Assembly (NCBI RefSeq): GCF_900236475.1
Contig: NZ_LT963352.1
Coordinates: forward strand, 620,001 to 684,000
Direction of reading: 5' to 3'
Length of the DNA stretch: 64,000 nt
Source of the DNA: Streptomyces chartreusis NRRL 3882
GTDB lineage: Bacteria; Actinomycetota; Actinomycetes; Streptomycetales; Streptomycetaceae
Both the position numbers and the translations under genes were made by a program. Positions 29,352-38,499 of the stretch are shown piece by piece. Positions within the stretch are counted from its first letter, which is position 1; the number at the start of each line of letters is the position of its first letter. The notes below the pieces were generated by a model. It was not told the origin of the DNA and searched no databases. It worked only from the letters and a program-made list of their open reading frames with translations.

Positions 29352-30518
29352 ATGTCCGAGAACGAGGCACAGGTGCGCGGTCACTGCGACCCGCGTTTCA
29401 CGGCGGTACGCAGCGCGTTCGAGGAGAACTTCCGGGACCGGGGCGAGCTGGGTGCCGCGGTGGCCGTCACCGTCGGCGGCGGGACGGTGGTGGACCTGTG
29501 GGGAGGCTGGGCCGACGCGGCACACACCCGGCCGTGGGAACAGGACACGCTGGTCAACGTGTGGTCCACGACCAAGGGGCCGGTGGCACTGTGCGCGCAC
29601 ATCCTCGCCGACCGGGGGCTGCTGGACCTCGACGCGCCGGTGGCCGTGTACTGGCCGGAGTTCGCCGCGGCGGGCAAGGAGAAGGTGCTCGTACGGCATC
29701 TGCTGTCCCACCGCGCCGGTCTGGCCGGGTTGCGTGAACCGCACTCGCTGGAGCAGCTCTGCGACTGGGAGTTGACCACACAGCGGCTCGCGGCGACGCA
29801 GCCCTGGTGGGAACCGGGAACCACGTCCGGCTATCACGCACTGACCTACGGCCATCTGGTGGGCGAAGTCGTGCGGCGGGTGTCGGGGCTGCTGCCGGGG
29901 GCCTTCCTGGAACGGGAGGTGACCGGGCCGCTCGGCATCGACTTCCGAATCGGCCTGCCGGAGAAGGACTACGGGCGGGCGGCCGAGCTGGACCAGCCGC
30001 CCGTCGCGACGAGCAGTGAACAGGCCGCCGTCTTCGCCCAGTTGGCACCCGCGGCGATCGCCGCGCTGACCAACCCCGCGGTGTCCGCCGCCGCGGCCGG
30101 CACGCCCGGGTGGCGGGCCGCCGAGATACCCGCGGCGAACGGGCACGGCACCGCGCGTGCGGTCGCCGAGCTCTACGGCGTCTTCGCGGGAGGCGGCTCG
30201 TACGGGGGCCACCGCGTCCTGTCCCCCGCAGCGGCGGAGCGGGTGCGCGAGGGACAGGGCAGATGCCGGGATCTGGTGCTCGGCGCCGGGTTCGAGGGCG
30301 AGACCGAGGCGGCGCTCGGGCTGTGGCTCAGCGGATCCAACGGCTCCTACGGACCCAATCCGCGCGCTTTCGGTCACGACGGCTTCGGCGGCTCCTGCGG
30401 GCTCGCGGACCCGGAGGCGGGGGTGTCGATGGGCTACGTGATGAACCGGATGGGGCCTCATATCGCGGACGACCCGCGGAAGATGGCGCTGATCGACGCT
30501 TTGTACAGCGCACTCTGA
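29352..30518 (+). CDS. serine hydrolase, class C beta-lactamase/EstB-like esterase
   Basis: 388 aa, no signal peptide, so probably cytoplasmic. The Ser-x-x-Lys catalytic pair is in NVWSTTKGPVALC near residue 75. The Tyr motif is TSGYHALTYG, where the third position is Ala rather than the Asn of true class C beta-lactamases. The C-terminal HDGFGGSCGLADPEAG replaces KTG with HDG, as in EstB-type carboxylesterases. The natural ester is unknown. Confidence 0.85.
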   Translation: MSENEAQVRGHCDPRFTAVRSAFEENFRDRGELGAAVAVTVGGGTVVDLWGGWADAAHTRPWEQDTLVNVWSTTKGPVALCAHILADRGLLDLDAPVAVYWPEFAAAGKEKVLVRHLLSHRAGLAGLREPHSLEQLCDWELTTQRLAATQPWWEPGTTSGYHALTYGHLVGEVVRRVSGLLPGAFLEREVTGPLGIDFRIGLPEKDYGRAAELDQPPVATSSEQAAVFAQLAPAAIAALTNPAVSAAAAGTPGWRAAEIPAANGHGTARAVAELYGVFAGGGSYGGHRVLSPAAAERVREGQGRCRDLVLGAGFEGETEAALGLWLSGSNGSYGPNPRAFGHDGFGGSCGLADPEAGVSMGYVMNRMGPHIADDPRKMALIDALYSAL

Positions 30519-30526
30519 CGGTCGGT

Positions 30527-30562
30527 GCGGGCGGGCCGGTTTCGGCCGAACCACCCGCCCGC
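30527..30562 (+). terminator. terminator hairpin after the EstB-like gene
   Basis: Outer arms GCGGGCGGG and CCCGCCCGC (9 bp, perfect) enclose a further partial inverted repeat around GGTTTCGGCCGAACC. It lies 8 bp after the stop. Confidence 0.65.
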
Positions 30563-30570
30563 CCTTCCCG

Positions 30571-30586
30571 GCTGGTTTAGACCAAT
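30571..30586. promoter_or_regulatory. DasR-like GntR operator upstream of the GntR gene
   Basis: GCTGGTTTAGACCAAT matches 13 of 16 positions of the DasR-type site ACTGGTCTAGACCACT, with an intact TGGT....ACCA core. A second half-site (CTAGACC) follows at about 30589. It lies about 65 bp before the GntR start, so it may be the GntR protein's own operator or a DasR (GlcNAc-responsive) site. Confidence 0.55.
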
Positions 30587-30648
30587 GCTAGACCTGGTGG
30601 CGCAATGAGCCCGCACGGCTACCGAACGTCACCAACAGGAGGCGCGGC

Positions 30649-31434
30649 ATGGCCCGCACCACCCCGCACGACCACCCGCCGACCGAAGGAGAGCCCCTGT
30701 ACCGGCGGATCGCCACGGAGTTGCTCGGCGAACTGCGCGACGGCACGGTGCCGCCCGGCGAGCGGCTGCCGGGCGAGCGGCGGCTGGCCGGACACTTCGG
30801 GGTCAGCCGGGAGACGGTACGGCAGGCGCTGGAGCTGCTGCGTCACGACGGCCTCGTCGCCACCGACCGGCGCGGCAGCCACGCCACCCTGCCCGGCCGG
30901 CCGGTCGAGACCCCGGCCGCGCTCACCTTCCCGGTCGGCGCCGGGGCAGCGACACCGGGCACGGTCGCCCGCGCCACCGTGGCCTGGGAGCCGCCCCCGC
31001 CGGACCACGCCGAGGCCCTGGGCCTGGCCCCGGACCGGCCCACCCTGATCCACCGCTACCGGTATGCCACCGCCGACGGACGCGGACTGCGTACCGCCGT
31101 GACGTCCTTCTCCGCCGTGGCGCTCGCGGAGGTGGAGGAGCTCGCACGCTACCGCGACCGCGCCGACGGCACCGCCGCCGCGCACCTGCGGCGCGCCTAC
31201 GACTGGATGCGGCGCGCCGGTCTGACCCTGCACCACCGCGACGCCATCACCCCCCTCGCGAGCACGCCGTCGGTGCGGGTCACCCGGCGCGTGCACGACC
31301 AGTACGCGCGTCCGCTGGAGATCACCGACCTCGTGGTGGACGCCCAACAGGACGCGCTGGTCTACGAGTTCACCCTGCCGGGCCGGGCGCCTACGCCCGC
31401 CACTGCCGGGGCGTCACGCCGTACGCGGCCTTGA
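30649..31434 (+). CDS. GntR/HutC family regulator with UTRA domain
   Basis: 261 aa. The N-terminal winged helix is LYRRIATELLGELRDGTVPPGERLPGERRLAGHFGVSRETVRQALELLRHDGLV. The C-terminal UTRA effector domain follows (EALGLAPDRPTLIHRYRYATADGR, then EITDLVVDAQQDALVYEFTL). HutC-type regulators respond to sugars, sugar phosphates or histidine derivatives. The last 44 bp overlap the end of the convergent AraC gene. A DasR-like palindrome precedes the start. Confidence 0.87.
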   Translation: MARTTPHDHPPTEGEPLYRRIATELLGELRDGTVPPGERLPGERRLAGHFGVSRETVRQALELLRHDGLVATDRRGSHATLPGRPVETPAALTFPVGAGAATPGTVARATVAWEPPPPDHAEALGLAPDRPTLIHRYRYATADGRGLRTAVTSFSAVALAEVEELARYRDRADGTAAAHLRRAYDWMRRAGLTLHHRDAITPLASTPSVRVTRRVHDQYARPLEITDLVVDAQQDALVYEFTLPGRAPTPATAGASRRTRP

Positions 31435-32329
31435 ATCGGCGCGCGAAGTGGCTGGGATCGGTGAAACCCCAGGCACGGGCGACCGAGGCGATGGTCCGAG
31501 TGCGTCCCACCGGGGAGACCAGGGCGGCGCGGGCACCTTCGAGGCGCTGCTCGATGATCCACTGCTCCAGGCTCAGCCCGGCCCGCGCGCACAGGCGGTA
31601 CAGGGCGCGCACGGAGATGTTGTGGGCGTGCGCGACACGGGAGGCCGTGAGGTCCGGTTCCGTCAGATGGGTGCGGGCGTAGGCGAGGACGCGCTGGAGG
31701 AGGGACTCGGCCGGGACGGGCCGGGCGTCGGCGTCCACTCCGGCGGCGGAGGTGAGCAGCGCGCGCACGAGTTCCACGGTGGCCGTGCCGAGGGCGGCCG
31801 CACCCGGGTCGCCTTCGAGGGTGTCGGCGTCGGCGTGAAGGCGGGCGATGTGCACGCGGACCATGTCGTACAGAGGACTGGCCCGCAGCCGCTCGGCGCC
31901 CCGGCGGACGATGTGCGGGGGCACGCCGAGGAGGTCGTACGGCACCTGGAGGGCCCGTGCGCCCCCGCGGCCCGACCAGGCGAACTCGTAGGGGATCGTC
32001 AGGTCGTTGAGCATCAGCTCGCCTGGTTCGACCAGGTCCTGCCGGTCCGACTGGCCGAACCGGCCCGTGCCGTGGACCTGGAGGGACAGGGAGACCATCG
32101 ACGGACCCTCAAGACGCAGACAGCGGGGGCTACGGGTCACTGCCCAGCCGGAGGAACTGCTCGTGAAGAGCATGAGCTCGCCGAAGTGCCAGCGCTCCAT
32201 CCGCGCGAACACCCGCTCCCCGCTCTCCTCCATGCGGACGCGCGACGGCACGGACGAACTCAGCAGGGCGGCACGGAAGGCCTCCACGCGCTCGTCCGCC
32301 GCCAGCTCCGCCGTGTCCAGAAGGATCAT
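31391..32329 (-). CDS. AraC family transcriptional regulator
   Basis: 312 aa from the ATG at 32329 (GAGGG upstream). The N-terminal half is an AraC-binding-domain-like cupin of the AraC_binding_2 type (MVSLSLQVHGTGRFGQSDRQDLVEPGELMLNDLTIPYEF). The C-terminal 100 residues hold two HTH motifs (LTASRVAHAHNISVRALYRLC and TIASVARAWGFTDPSHFARRFKAAYGVTPRQWR). It is divergent from the alpha/beta hydrolase pair, which it probably regulates. The effector is unknown. Confidence 0.88.
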   Translation of the reverse strand: MILLDTAELAADERVEAFRAALLSSSVPSRVRMEESGERVFARMERWHFGELMLFTSSSSGWAVTRSPRCLRLEGPSMVSLSLQVHGTGRFGQSDRQDLVEPGELMLNDLTIPYEFAWSGRGGARALQVPYDLLGVPPHIVRRGAERLRASPLYDMVRVHIARLHADADTLEGDPGAAALGTATVELVRALLTSAAGVDADARPVPAESLLQRVLAYARTHLTEPDLTASRVAHAHNISVRALYRLCARAGLSLEQWIIEQRLEGARAALVSPVGRTRTIASVARAWGFTDPSHFARRFKAAYGVTPRQWRA

Positions 32330-32480
32330 CCCCAGCCCTCCCCGCCCCCGGCACGGTGAGTCGAGGACCGGACACCGTGAGCCGATCCGTCCACCGCTTC
32401 CGCTGCCAGTATCGGCCAGAGGCGAACGCCCTGCGCGTGTCCGGGGCGACCGAGACCGAGTTTCAGGGGGGAACGACCGA

Positions 32481-33314
32481 ATGAGCACACCTGACGAGGA
32501 GCTGATCGAGCGGGCCAACGCCGCCGGCCGGACGCCCGTCGTCTTCGTCCACGGCCTGTGGCTGCTGCCGAGCAGCTGGGACCGCTGGGCGCAGCACTTC
32601 GAGCGGGCCGGGTACGCCCCGGTCTCGCTGTCCTGGCCCGACGACCCCGGCACCGTCGAGGAGGCCAACCGTCACCCGGAGGTCCTCGCCGGCAAGACGG
32701 TCGGGCAGGTCGCCGACCACCTCGCGGGACTGATCGGCGGCCTGAAGCGCAATCCGGCGGTCATCGGTCACTCGTTCGGCGGACTGCTCACCCAGATTCT
32801 CGCCGGGCGGGGCCTGTCCGCCGCGTCGGTCGCGATCGACCCGGCGCCGTTCCGGGGCGTGCTGCCGCTGCCCGTGTCGTCGCTGCGCTCGGCGGCGCCG
32901 GTGCTGACCAACCCGGCCAACCGCAACCGTGCCGTGCCGCTCACCTTCGACCAGTTCCGGTACGCCTTCGCCAACGCGGTGAGCGAGGAGGAGGCCCGGC
33001 AGCTGTACGAGACGTTCGCGGTACCGGCACCGGGCGCGCCGCTGTTCCAGGCGGCCACGGCGAACCTCAACCCGTGGACCGAGGCGAAGGTCGACACCGA
33101 GAACCCGGAGCGCGGTCCGCTGCTGATCATCTCGGGCGAGAAGGACCACACCGTGCCGTGGGCACTGTCCAACGCCTCGTACCGGCGCCAGCGGCGCAAT
33201 CCCGGGATCACGGAGATCATCGAGATCAAGGACAGGGGCCACGCCCTGACCATCGACCACGGCTGGCAGGAGGTCGCGGACACCGCTCTGGCGTTCGTGC
33301 GGCGTTTCGTCTGA
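32481..33314 (+). CDS. alpha/beta hydrolase
   Basis: 277 aa from the ATG at 32481. Alpha/beta-hydrolase motifs: oxyanion strand [17 protein letters not shown], nucleophile elbow [15 protein letters not shown], acid [14 protein letters not shown] and His [13 protein letters not shown]. All of the catalytic triad is present. It starts about 150 bp from the divergent AraC gene and is 29 bp before the chloroperoxidase gene, with which it forms an operon. The substrate is unknown. Confidence 0.87.
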   Translation: MSTPDEELIERANAAGRTPVVFVHGLWLLPSSWDRWAQHFERAGYAPVSLSWPDDPGTVEEANRHPEVLAGKTVGQVADHLAGLIGGLKRNPAVIGHSFGGLLTQILAGRGLSAASVAIDPAPFRGVLPLPVSSLRSAAPVLTNPANRNRAVPLTFDQFRYAFANAVSEEEARQLYETFAVPAPGAPLFQAATANLNPWTEAKVDTENPERGPLLIISGEKDHTVPWALSNASYRRQRRNPGITEIIEIKDRGHALTIDHGWQEVADTALAFVRRFV

Positions 33315-33343
33315 TCTCGTCCCACGCACCGAGAGGATTCCCC

Positions 33344-34165
33344 ATGAGCACGTTCACCACGTCCGACGGAACCGAGATCTACTACAAGGACTGGGGCGAG
33401 GGTCAGCCCGTGGTCTTCAGCCACGGCTGGCCCCTCAACGCGGACGCCTGGGACGGGCAGGCCCGTCTGGTCGCCGAGCACGGGTTCCGGGCGATCGCGC
33501 ACGACCGCCGCGGGCACGGCCGCTCGGGTCAGCCGTGGCAGGGCAACCACATGGACCGGTACGCCGACGACCTGGCCGAGCTGATCGAGGCGCTGAACCT
33601 CGGCGACGCGGTCCTGGTGGGCCATTCGACCGGCGGCGGCGAGGTGGCCCGGTACATCGGGCGGCACGGGACCGCGCGGGTCGCCAAGGCCGTGCTGCTG
33701 GGCGCGGTGCCGCCGCTGATGCTGCGGACGGAGGCCAATCCGGAGGGCACCCCGAAGGACGCCTTCGACGGGATCCGCGCGGCCGTGGAGGCGGACCGCT
33801 CGCAGTTCTACTGGGAGCTGAGCGAGAGTTTCTACGGCTTCAACCGGCCCGGGGCCGCCGTGTCGGAGGGTGTGCGGCGGGCGTTCTGGATGTGGAGCAT
33901 GCAGGCCGGGCTGAAGGGCGCCTACGACTGCGTCGCGCAGTTCTCGGAGACCGACTTCACCGAGGACCTCGGGCGGATCGACGTGCCGACGCTGGTCGCG
34001 CACGGCGACGACGACCAGATCGTGCCGATCGGCGCCTCGGCCCAGCGGACCGCCCAGCTCGTCAAGGACGCGACGCTGAAGGTGTACCCGGGCGCCCCGC
34101 ACGGTCTGGTGGGCGACTTCGAGAAGGCGTTCAACGACGATCTGCTGAACTTCCTGCGCGGCTGA
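33344..34165 (+). CDS. cofactor-free chloroperoxidase/esterase (alpha/beta hydrolase)
   Basis: 273 aa, the exact size and sequence style of the Streptomyces non-haem chloroperoxidases: [54 protein letters not shown], nucleophile [15 protein letters not shown], acid [10 protein letters not shown] and His GAPHGL. These are esterases that form peracids and halogenate in vitro as a side activity. The stop is directly followed, with no gap, by the stop of the convergent methyltransferase gene. Confidence 0.92.
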   Translation: MSTFTTSDGTEIYYKDWGEGQPVVFSHGWPLNADAWDGQARLVAEHGFRAIAHDRRGHGRSGQPWQGNHMDRYADDLAELIEALNLGDAVLVGHSTGGGEVARYIGRHGTARVAKAVLLGAVPPLMLRTEANPEGTPKDAFDGIRAAVEADRSQFYWELSESFYGFNRPGAAVSEGVRRAFWMWSMQAGLKGAYDCVAQFSETDFTEDLGRIDVPTLVAHGDDDQIVPIGASAQRTAQLVKDATLKVYPGAPHGLVGDFEKAFNDDLLNFLRG

Positions 34166-34891
34166 CTAACCCGGAGTCCGGGCGACGACCAGCCGCACCC
34201 GCGGGCTGCCGTCCCGCCGTCGGCCGAACTCCGGCAGCGCGTGGAGATCCACCCGGAAGCCGGCCCGGGCGAGTTCACGCCGTACGTCCCCGAAGCGGAA
34301 CGCGCGGTAGTACATGACGAACGGAGGCCGCCACAGCGCGTTGCGCACCCGCATCACCGCGTCGAAGCCGAGCAGCATCCAGTAGCCGAGCGAGCCCGGG
34401 CGGGGCGGAGCCACCAGCGGAAACGCGAAGCAGCCGCCCGGCCGCAGGACGGAGCGGACCTGCGCGAACAGCCCGGGCAGCTCGCGGGGCAGGAAGTGCC
34501 CGAAGGCCCCGAAGCTCACCACCAGGTCGAAGGCGGACCCGAAGGGCAGGGCGCGGGCATCCGCGCGGACGAAGGAGACCGGCGGCCCGGTCGGCCGGAC
34601 CCGCTCCCGGGCCACGTCGAGCATGCCGGCGCTGAAGTCGACACCGACGACCCGCTCCCGGCACACCCCTGCCAGCACACCGACGCCCGCGCCGGTTCCG
34701 CAGCACAGGTCGAGCCCGGCGTCGAAGGGTCCCGTCCGCCGCAGCGCCGATTCGACGGCGTCGAGGACCGCGTCGGGCGTCCGGAAAGGGGTGTGATCGA
34801 ACTTCGGCGCGAGGAGGTCGTAGCCGCGCTCGACGGACGACAGCGCCTGGGCGGCGAGCTCGCGCAGGCTGGGGCCTTCGGGGCTGAACAT
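34166..34891 (-). CDS. class I SAM-dependent methyltransferase
   Basis: 241 aa. Motif I is AGLDLCCGTGAGVGVLAG, followed by VVGVDFSAGMLDVAR, DLVVSFGAFGHFLPRELPGLFAQVRSVLRPGGCFAF. The N-terminal SVERGYDLLAPKFDHTPFRTPDAVLDAV and C-terminal MYYRAFRFGDVRRELARAGF suggest a small-molecule methyltransferase of the ubiquinone/ArsM-like group. The substrate is unknown. It starts 10 bp from a MITE-like element. Confidence 0.85.
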   Translation of the reverse strand: MFSPEGPSLRELAAQALSSVERGYDLLAPKFDHTPFRTPDAVLDAVESALRRTGPFDAGLDLCCGTGAGVGVLAGVCRERVVGVDFSAGMLDVARERVRPTGPPVSFVRADARALPFGSAFDLVVSFGAFGHFLPRELPGLFAQVRSVLRPGGCFAFPLVAPPRPGSLGYWMLLGFDAVMRVRNALWRPPFVMYYRAFRFGDVRRELARAGFRVDLHALPEFGRRRDGSPRVRLVVARTPG

Positions 34892-34900
34892 CGGCTCAGC

Positions 34901-35030
34901 CTAGGGCCTGTCCGGCAGATGCCCGTCGTCCGCCCGGAGGGCGGGCTCCGCGACGTCTGGTGCGTGCGCTCGCGGCGAACGTGCGTGCCGGACGCCGCGG
35001 AGCAGGCGGGGGTTGTCAGACAGGCCCTAG
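34901..35030. mobile_element. MITE-like element with 12-bp terminal inverted repeats
   Basis: About 130 bp bounded by CTAGGGCCTGTC at the left and GACAGGCCCTAG at the right, perfect over 12 bp and imperfect further in (CGGCAGATG against TGACAAC). It has no coding capacity for a transposase. The right end overlaps the last codons of a PadR gene. Size, termini and position match the non-autonomous elements that Streptomyces transposases mobilise; the parent transposase is not in the window. Confidence 0.65.
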
Positions 35031-35585
35031 GGGAGCTCGCTGCTTCAGGACGGTGAGTACGCGCGCGCACCAGCGGAGGTTCTCCTCCTCGAAGGCGATG
35101 CCTCCCATCAGCGTGAGGTACGGGCCGATGCGGTCGGCCTCCCGCAGGTACTCCTCCTCGCTGCGGCCGGCCAGGAGGCGTTCGCGGACGCGCTCGTAGC
35201 GGGCGAGCTTGCCGCGGGACCACGCCTCGCGTTCCTCGACCAGCGCACGGGTGGCCTCGGGGTCCGTTCCGTCCATGGCCTGGATCTTGATGAGGAGTTC
35301 GTCGCGGATGGCGGTGGGCCGGCGGGGCGGCGTGACGGCGAAGGCGCGCAGGTCCTGACGGCCCGCCTCGGTGAGCGTGAACATCCGCTTGTCGGGCCGC
35401 CGTTCCTGGCGCACCACCCTGGCCTCGATCAGCCCGTCCTGCGCGAGACGCTCCAGTTCCCGGTAGAGCTGCTGCGGGGTCGCGGCCCAGAAGTTCGCGA
35501 GCGACACGTCGAACACCTTGGACAGCTCGTACCCCGAGGCCTCCCCCTCCAGGAGGGCGGCCAGCACGGCGTACTTGAGTGACAT
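35016..35585 (-). CDS. PadR family transcriptional regulator
   Basis: 189 aa from the ATG at 35585 (MSLKYAVLAALLEGEASGYELSKVFDVSLANFWAATPQQLYRELERLAQDGLIEAR is the PadR winged helix). A C-terminal Vir-like dimerisation region follows (LVEEREAWSRGKLARYERVRERLL). The last four residues and the stop codon (LGPV-stop) are read from the terminal inverted repeat of the adjacent MITE-like element. The native C-terminus was therefore probably altered. It is divergent from the SnoaL-like gene, which it likely represses. Confidence 0.87.
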   Translation of the reverse strand: MSLKYAVLAALLEGEASGYELSKVFDVSLANFWAATPQQLYRELERLAQDGLIEARVVRQERRPDKRMFTLTEAGRQDLRAFAVTPPRRPTAIRDELLIKIQAMDGTDPEATRALVEEREAWSRGKLARYERVRERLLAGRSEEEYLREADRIGPYLTLMGGIAFEEENLRWCARVLTVLKQRAPLGPV

Positions 35586-35606
35586 GTGGACAGCGTAGCA
35601 ACGGTT

Positions 35607-35640
35607 GATTAATCTAATCCGCACCTACTCAATTAATTGA
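35607..35640. promoter_or_regulatory. AT-rich palindromes between PadR and the SnoaL-like gene
   Basis: GATTAATC (35607-35614) and the perfect 12-bp palindrome TCAATTAATTGA (35629-35640) lie in a 70-bp divergent spacer that is far more AT-rich than its surroundings. They are good candidates for a PadR operator covering both promoters. Confidence 0.5.
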
Positions 35641-35655
35641 CCAAGGCGGGGTTCG

Positions 35656-36054
35656 ATGCGTGCATTCCGTGAGGCGGTCGAGGCACTCGACCTCGACGCC
35701 GTCGAGGCGCTGCTGGCGCCGGACGTCGTCTTCACCAGCCCGGTCGTGTTCAAGCCGTACACCGGCAAGCCGATCACCGCGGCGATCCTGCGCGCCGTCT
35801 CCGGTGTCTTCGAGGACTTCCGCTACGTGCGCGAGATCAACGACGCGAACGGTCGTGACCACGCCCTGGTCTTCACCGCCCGCGTGGGCGACCGGGAGCT
35901 CAACGGCTGCGACTTCATCCACGTCGACGAAGACGGGCTCATCGACGAACTGACCGTGATGGTGCGTCCGTTGTCGGCGGCGCAGGCGCTGGCGGCGGCC
36001 ATGGGCGCGCAGTTCGAGCGGATCGCCGAGGAGGCACGGGCGCACTCGATGTGA
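35656..36054 (+). CDS. SnoaL-like/NTF2-fold protein
   Basis: 132 aa. NTF2/SnoaL-like fold: FREAVEALDLDAVEALLAPDVVFTSPVVFKPYTGKPITAAIL, FRYVREINDANGRDHALVFTARVGDRELNGCDFIHVDEDGLIDELTVMVRPL. The Asp/His pattern of isomerase-type members is partly present. These small cone-shaped proteins act as isomerases, cyclases or hydrolases. The substrate is unknown. It is divergent from a PadR gene across a 70-bp operator-like region, so it is likely inducible. Confidence 0.82.
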   Translation: MRAFREAVEALDLDAVEALLAPDVVFTSPVVFKPYTGKPITAAILRAVSGVFEDFRYVREINDANGRDHALVFTARVGDRELNGCDFIHVDEDGLIDELTVMVRPLSAAQALAAAMGAQFERIAEEARAHSM

Positions 36055-36123
36055 GCGACACGTCCGAGGTCCGTTTCCCGCGTTCTGCCGCCGTTCGCGG
36101 CGCGCCGACGGTTGGATGTCCTC

Positions 36124-36951
36124 ATGACGTCCGTCGATCACGACCGGCTGATGCGGGCCAACCAGGCGAACTGGGACGCCCGCACGCCCGTCCATCTCGC
36201 CAGCCGGTTCTACGGTCTCGACCAAAACCCCGACCCCGAGCGCTGGTTCGCGCCCTGGGAGTGGGAGGACCTCGGCGAGCTGGCCGACCGTGATGTGCTG
36301 CACCTCCAGTGTCACCTCGGCACGGAGACGATCGCCTTCGCACGGCGCGGCGCCCGGGCCGTCGGCCTCGACTTCTCCGAGGCGTCCGTGGCGGCCGCGA
36401 CCGGCATCGCCGCGCAGGCCGGCGCGGACGTGACGTACGTCCGGGCGAACGTGTACGACGCCCACGAGGCCCTGGACGGGCGGCAGTTCGACGTCGTCTA
36501 CACCGGCAAGGGCGCCCTGTGCTACCTGCCGGACCTGCACCGGTGGGCGGAGGTCGTCGGTCGGCTCCTGCGCCCCGGCGGCCGGTTCTACGTCGTCGAG
36601 TTCCACCCCCTGCTCAACTCGCTCGGCCCGAAACCCGCTCCGGGTGAGGGCCCCGAGCTGCTCCTGCGCCACGACTACCTGGGCGGCGGCGGTCCCGTGC
36701 ACCGGGACGCGACCCACACCTACACGGACGGCCCGGCCGTCGAGGGCGCCACGGACAGTTACGAGTGGATGCATGGAATGGGCGAGGTCGTCAACGCGTT
36801 GACGGAGGCGGGACTGACCGTCCGGCGGCTGCGGGAAAGCGACGAACTTCCCTGGCCGCGCTGGCCGCAGATGGTCCGTACGGAGTCCGGCTGGTGGCGG
36901 TTGCCCGAGCCGCGGATCCCCCTGCTGTACGGGCTGCTGGCCACACACTGA
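36124..36951 (+). CDS. class I SAM-dependent methyltransferase
   Basis: 275 aa from the ATG at 36124; a TTG four codons earlier is also in frame but less likely. [24 protein letters not shown] is the typical N-terminus of this Streptomyces family. Motif I is [36 protein letters not shown], a variant with LQCHLG in place of DxGx[25 protein letters not shown] follows. The substrate is unknown. It lies 69 bp behind the SnoaL-like gene. Confidence 0.85.
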   Translation: MTSVDHDRLMRANQANWDARTPVHLASRFYGLDQNPDPERWFAPWEWEDLGELADRDVLHLQCHLGTETIAFARRGARAVGLDFSEASVAAATGIAAQAGADVTYVRANVYDAHEALDGRQFDVVYTGKGALCYLPDLHRWAEVVGRLLRPGGRFYVVEFHPLLNSLGPKPAPGEGPELLLRHDYLGGGGPVHRDATHTYTDGPAVEGATDSYEWMHGMGEVVNALTEAGLTVRRLRESDELPWPRWPQMVRTESGWWRLPEPRIPLLYGLLATH

Positions 36952-37196
36952 GGTACATCTCTCTCCCCCGGTGCCCCATCGGGTGGTAACCTGCGAAGAG
37001 CACTTGTGCACGCCCCTCTCTGTGGGCGCCGGTGCGATTCTTCCTCTCTCCATCATTCCCGGCATCTCGACGTGCTCTGTCGTACCCGAGGTGCTGTTCC
37101 CCGCCGCCGGAGGCGTGCCCCAGGCCCTCCCCTCGCGGCCCTCTCCCCCTCCCTTCGCATGTCTCATGCCTGCCGTCCGTGAAAGGACACACCACC
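36952..37196 (+). promoter_or_regulatory. C-rich leader of the short rho gene (rut-like)
   Basis: A 245-bp untranslated stretch before the Rho paralogue. From about 37010 to 37170 the coding strand is strongly pyrimidine-rich with long C/T runs (for example CCCTCTCCCCCTCCCTTCGC) and relatively G-poor, unlike neighbouring spacers. This is the composition of Rho loading (rut) sites and would fit autogenous attenuation, as for rho genes in other bacteria. This is inferred from composition only. Confidence 0.4.
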
Positions 37197-38339
37197 ATGA
37201 CCACCACACTCGACACCGCTCCCGCCCAGCGGCAGTCCGGGCCCCGGACCGTCCTCGGCGTCCTCGACATCGACGCGAGCGGGAAGGGGCAGCTGCGCGG
37301 CGAGAACTGCCGGCCCACGCCCGACGACCCCGCCGTCTCCCCCGCCCTGATCCGCCGCCACGGCCTGCGCAAGGGCGACCTCGTCGAGGGCACCCTGGGC
37401 GACCGGCGCGGTCTCACCGACGTCGCACGGGTCGACGGCCGTACGCCCGCGGAACTGCGTGGCCGTCGGCACTTCCGGGACCTGACGCCCCTGCATCCCC
37501 ACGAGCGCCTGCGTCTCGAGCACCCGGCCGCCGGACTGGCCGGCCGGGTCGTCGACCTGATCGCACCGGTCGGCAAGGGCCAGCGCGGGCTTCTCGTGGC
37601 CCCGCCCAAGACCGGCAAGACCGTCCTCCTCCAGCAGCTCGCGGCCGCCGTCACGGGCAACCATCCCGAGTGCCGGCTGATGATGCTGCTGCTCGACGAG
37701 CGGCCCGAGGAGGTCACCGACATGCGGCGCAGCGTGCGGGGCGAGGTGTACGCCTCGACCTTCGACCGGAGCGCCAGGCAGCACATCGCGCTCGCGGAGC
37801 TCGTGATCGAGCGGGCCAAGCGGCTCGTCGAGGCCGGTGAGGACGTCGTGATCCTCCTCGACTCCCTCACCCGGCTGTGCCGGGCGCACAACAACGCGGC
37901 CGCCTCCGGGGGCCGCATCCTCACCGGGGGCGTCGACGCGTCCGCGCTGACCGGCCCCAAGCGGTTCTTCGGCGCCGCCCGGTCGGCCGAGGAGGGCGGT
38001 TCCCTCACGATCCTCGCGACGGCGCTGGTGGAGACCGGTTCCCGGGCCGACGACTTCTACTTCGAGGAGCTGAAGAGCACGGGCAACATGGAGCTCCGCC
38101 TGAGCCGCGAGCCGGCGTCCCGCCGCGTCTTCCCGGCCGTCGACATCATCCCCTCCGGCACCCGCCGCGAGGAACTCCTGCTCCCGCCGGGCGAGTTGGC
38201 GGCCGTGCACGGCCTGCGGCGCGTGCTGCAGAACCGGGACGGGCAGGGCGCCCTGGAGACCCTTCTGGAACGCATGCGCGAGACCCCGGACAACGCGACG
38301 TTCCTGCGGCGCGTCCAGCCGACGCTGCCCTCGGTCTGA
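37197..38339 (+). CDS. short transcription termination factor Rho paralogue
   Basis: 380 aa from the ATG at 37197 (AAAGGA upstream). It holds the cold-shock-like RNA-binding domain ([45 protein letters not shown]) and the RecA-type motor: Walker [13 protein letters not shown], Walker [14 protein letters not shown], and Q/R-loop region [44 protein letters not shown]. It lacks the N-terminal helical domain and the large Arg/Asp-rich insertion of the main actinobacterial Rho (well over 600 aa). It is probably a second, accessory Rho with altered RNA choice. Confidence 0.9.
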   Translation: MTTTLDTAPAQRQSGPRTVLGVLDIDASGKGQLRGENCRPTPDDPAVSPALIRRHGLRKGDLVEGTLGDRRGLTDVARVDGRTPAELRGRRHFRDLTPLHPHERLRLEHPAAGLAGRVVDLIAPVGKGQRGLLVAPPKTGKTVLLQQLAAAVTGNHPECRLMMLLLDERPEEVTDMRRSVRGEVYASTFDRSARQHIALAELVIERAKRLVEAGEDVVILLDSLTRLCRAHNNAAASGGRILTGGVDASALTGPKRFFGAARSAEEGGSLTILATALVETGSRADDFYFEELKSTGNMELRLSREPASRRVFPAVDIIPSGTRREELLLPPGELAAVHGLRRVLQNRDGQGALETLLERMRETPDNATFLRRVQPTLPSV

Positions 38340-38499
38340 GGTGCGGCCGTCGCGTCAGCCGGGCCTGCCCGTGCCGGCCCGGAGCAGGGACGCCCCGGCG
38401 GGCGTGGCGATCGGCACCGGTCGGCCGTGCGTGCGGCATCCGGGTGCTCGCGCGTGATGTCCGGCCCGGTCGTCGCGGTGCGGAGGACATCCGTTTCTA

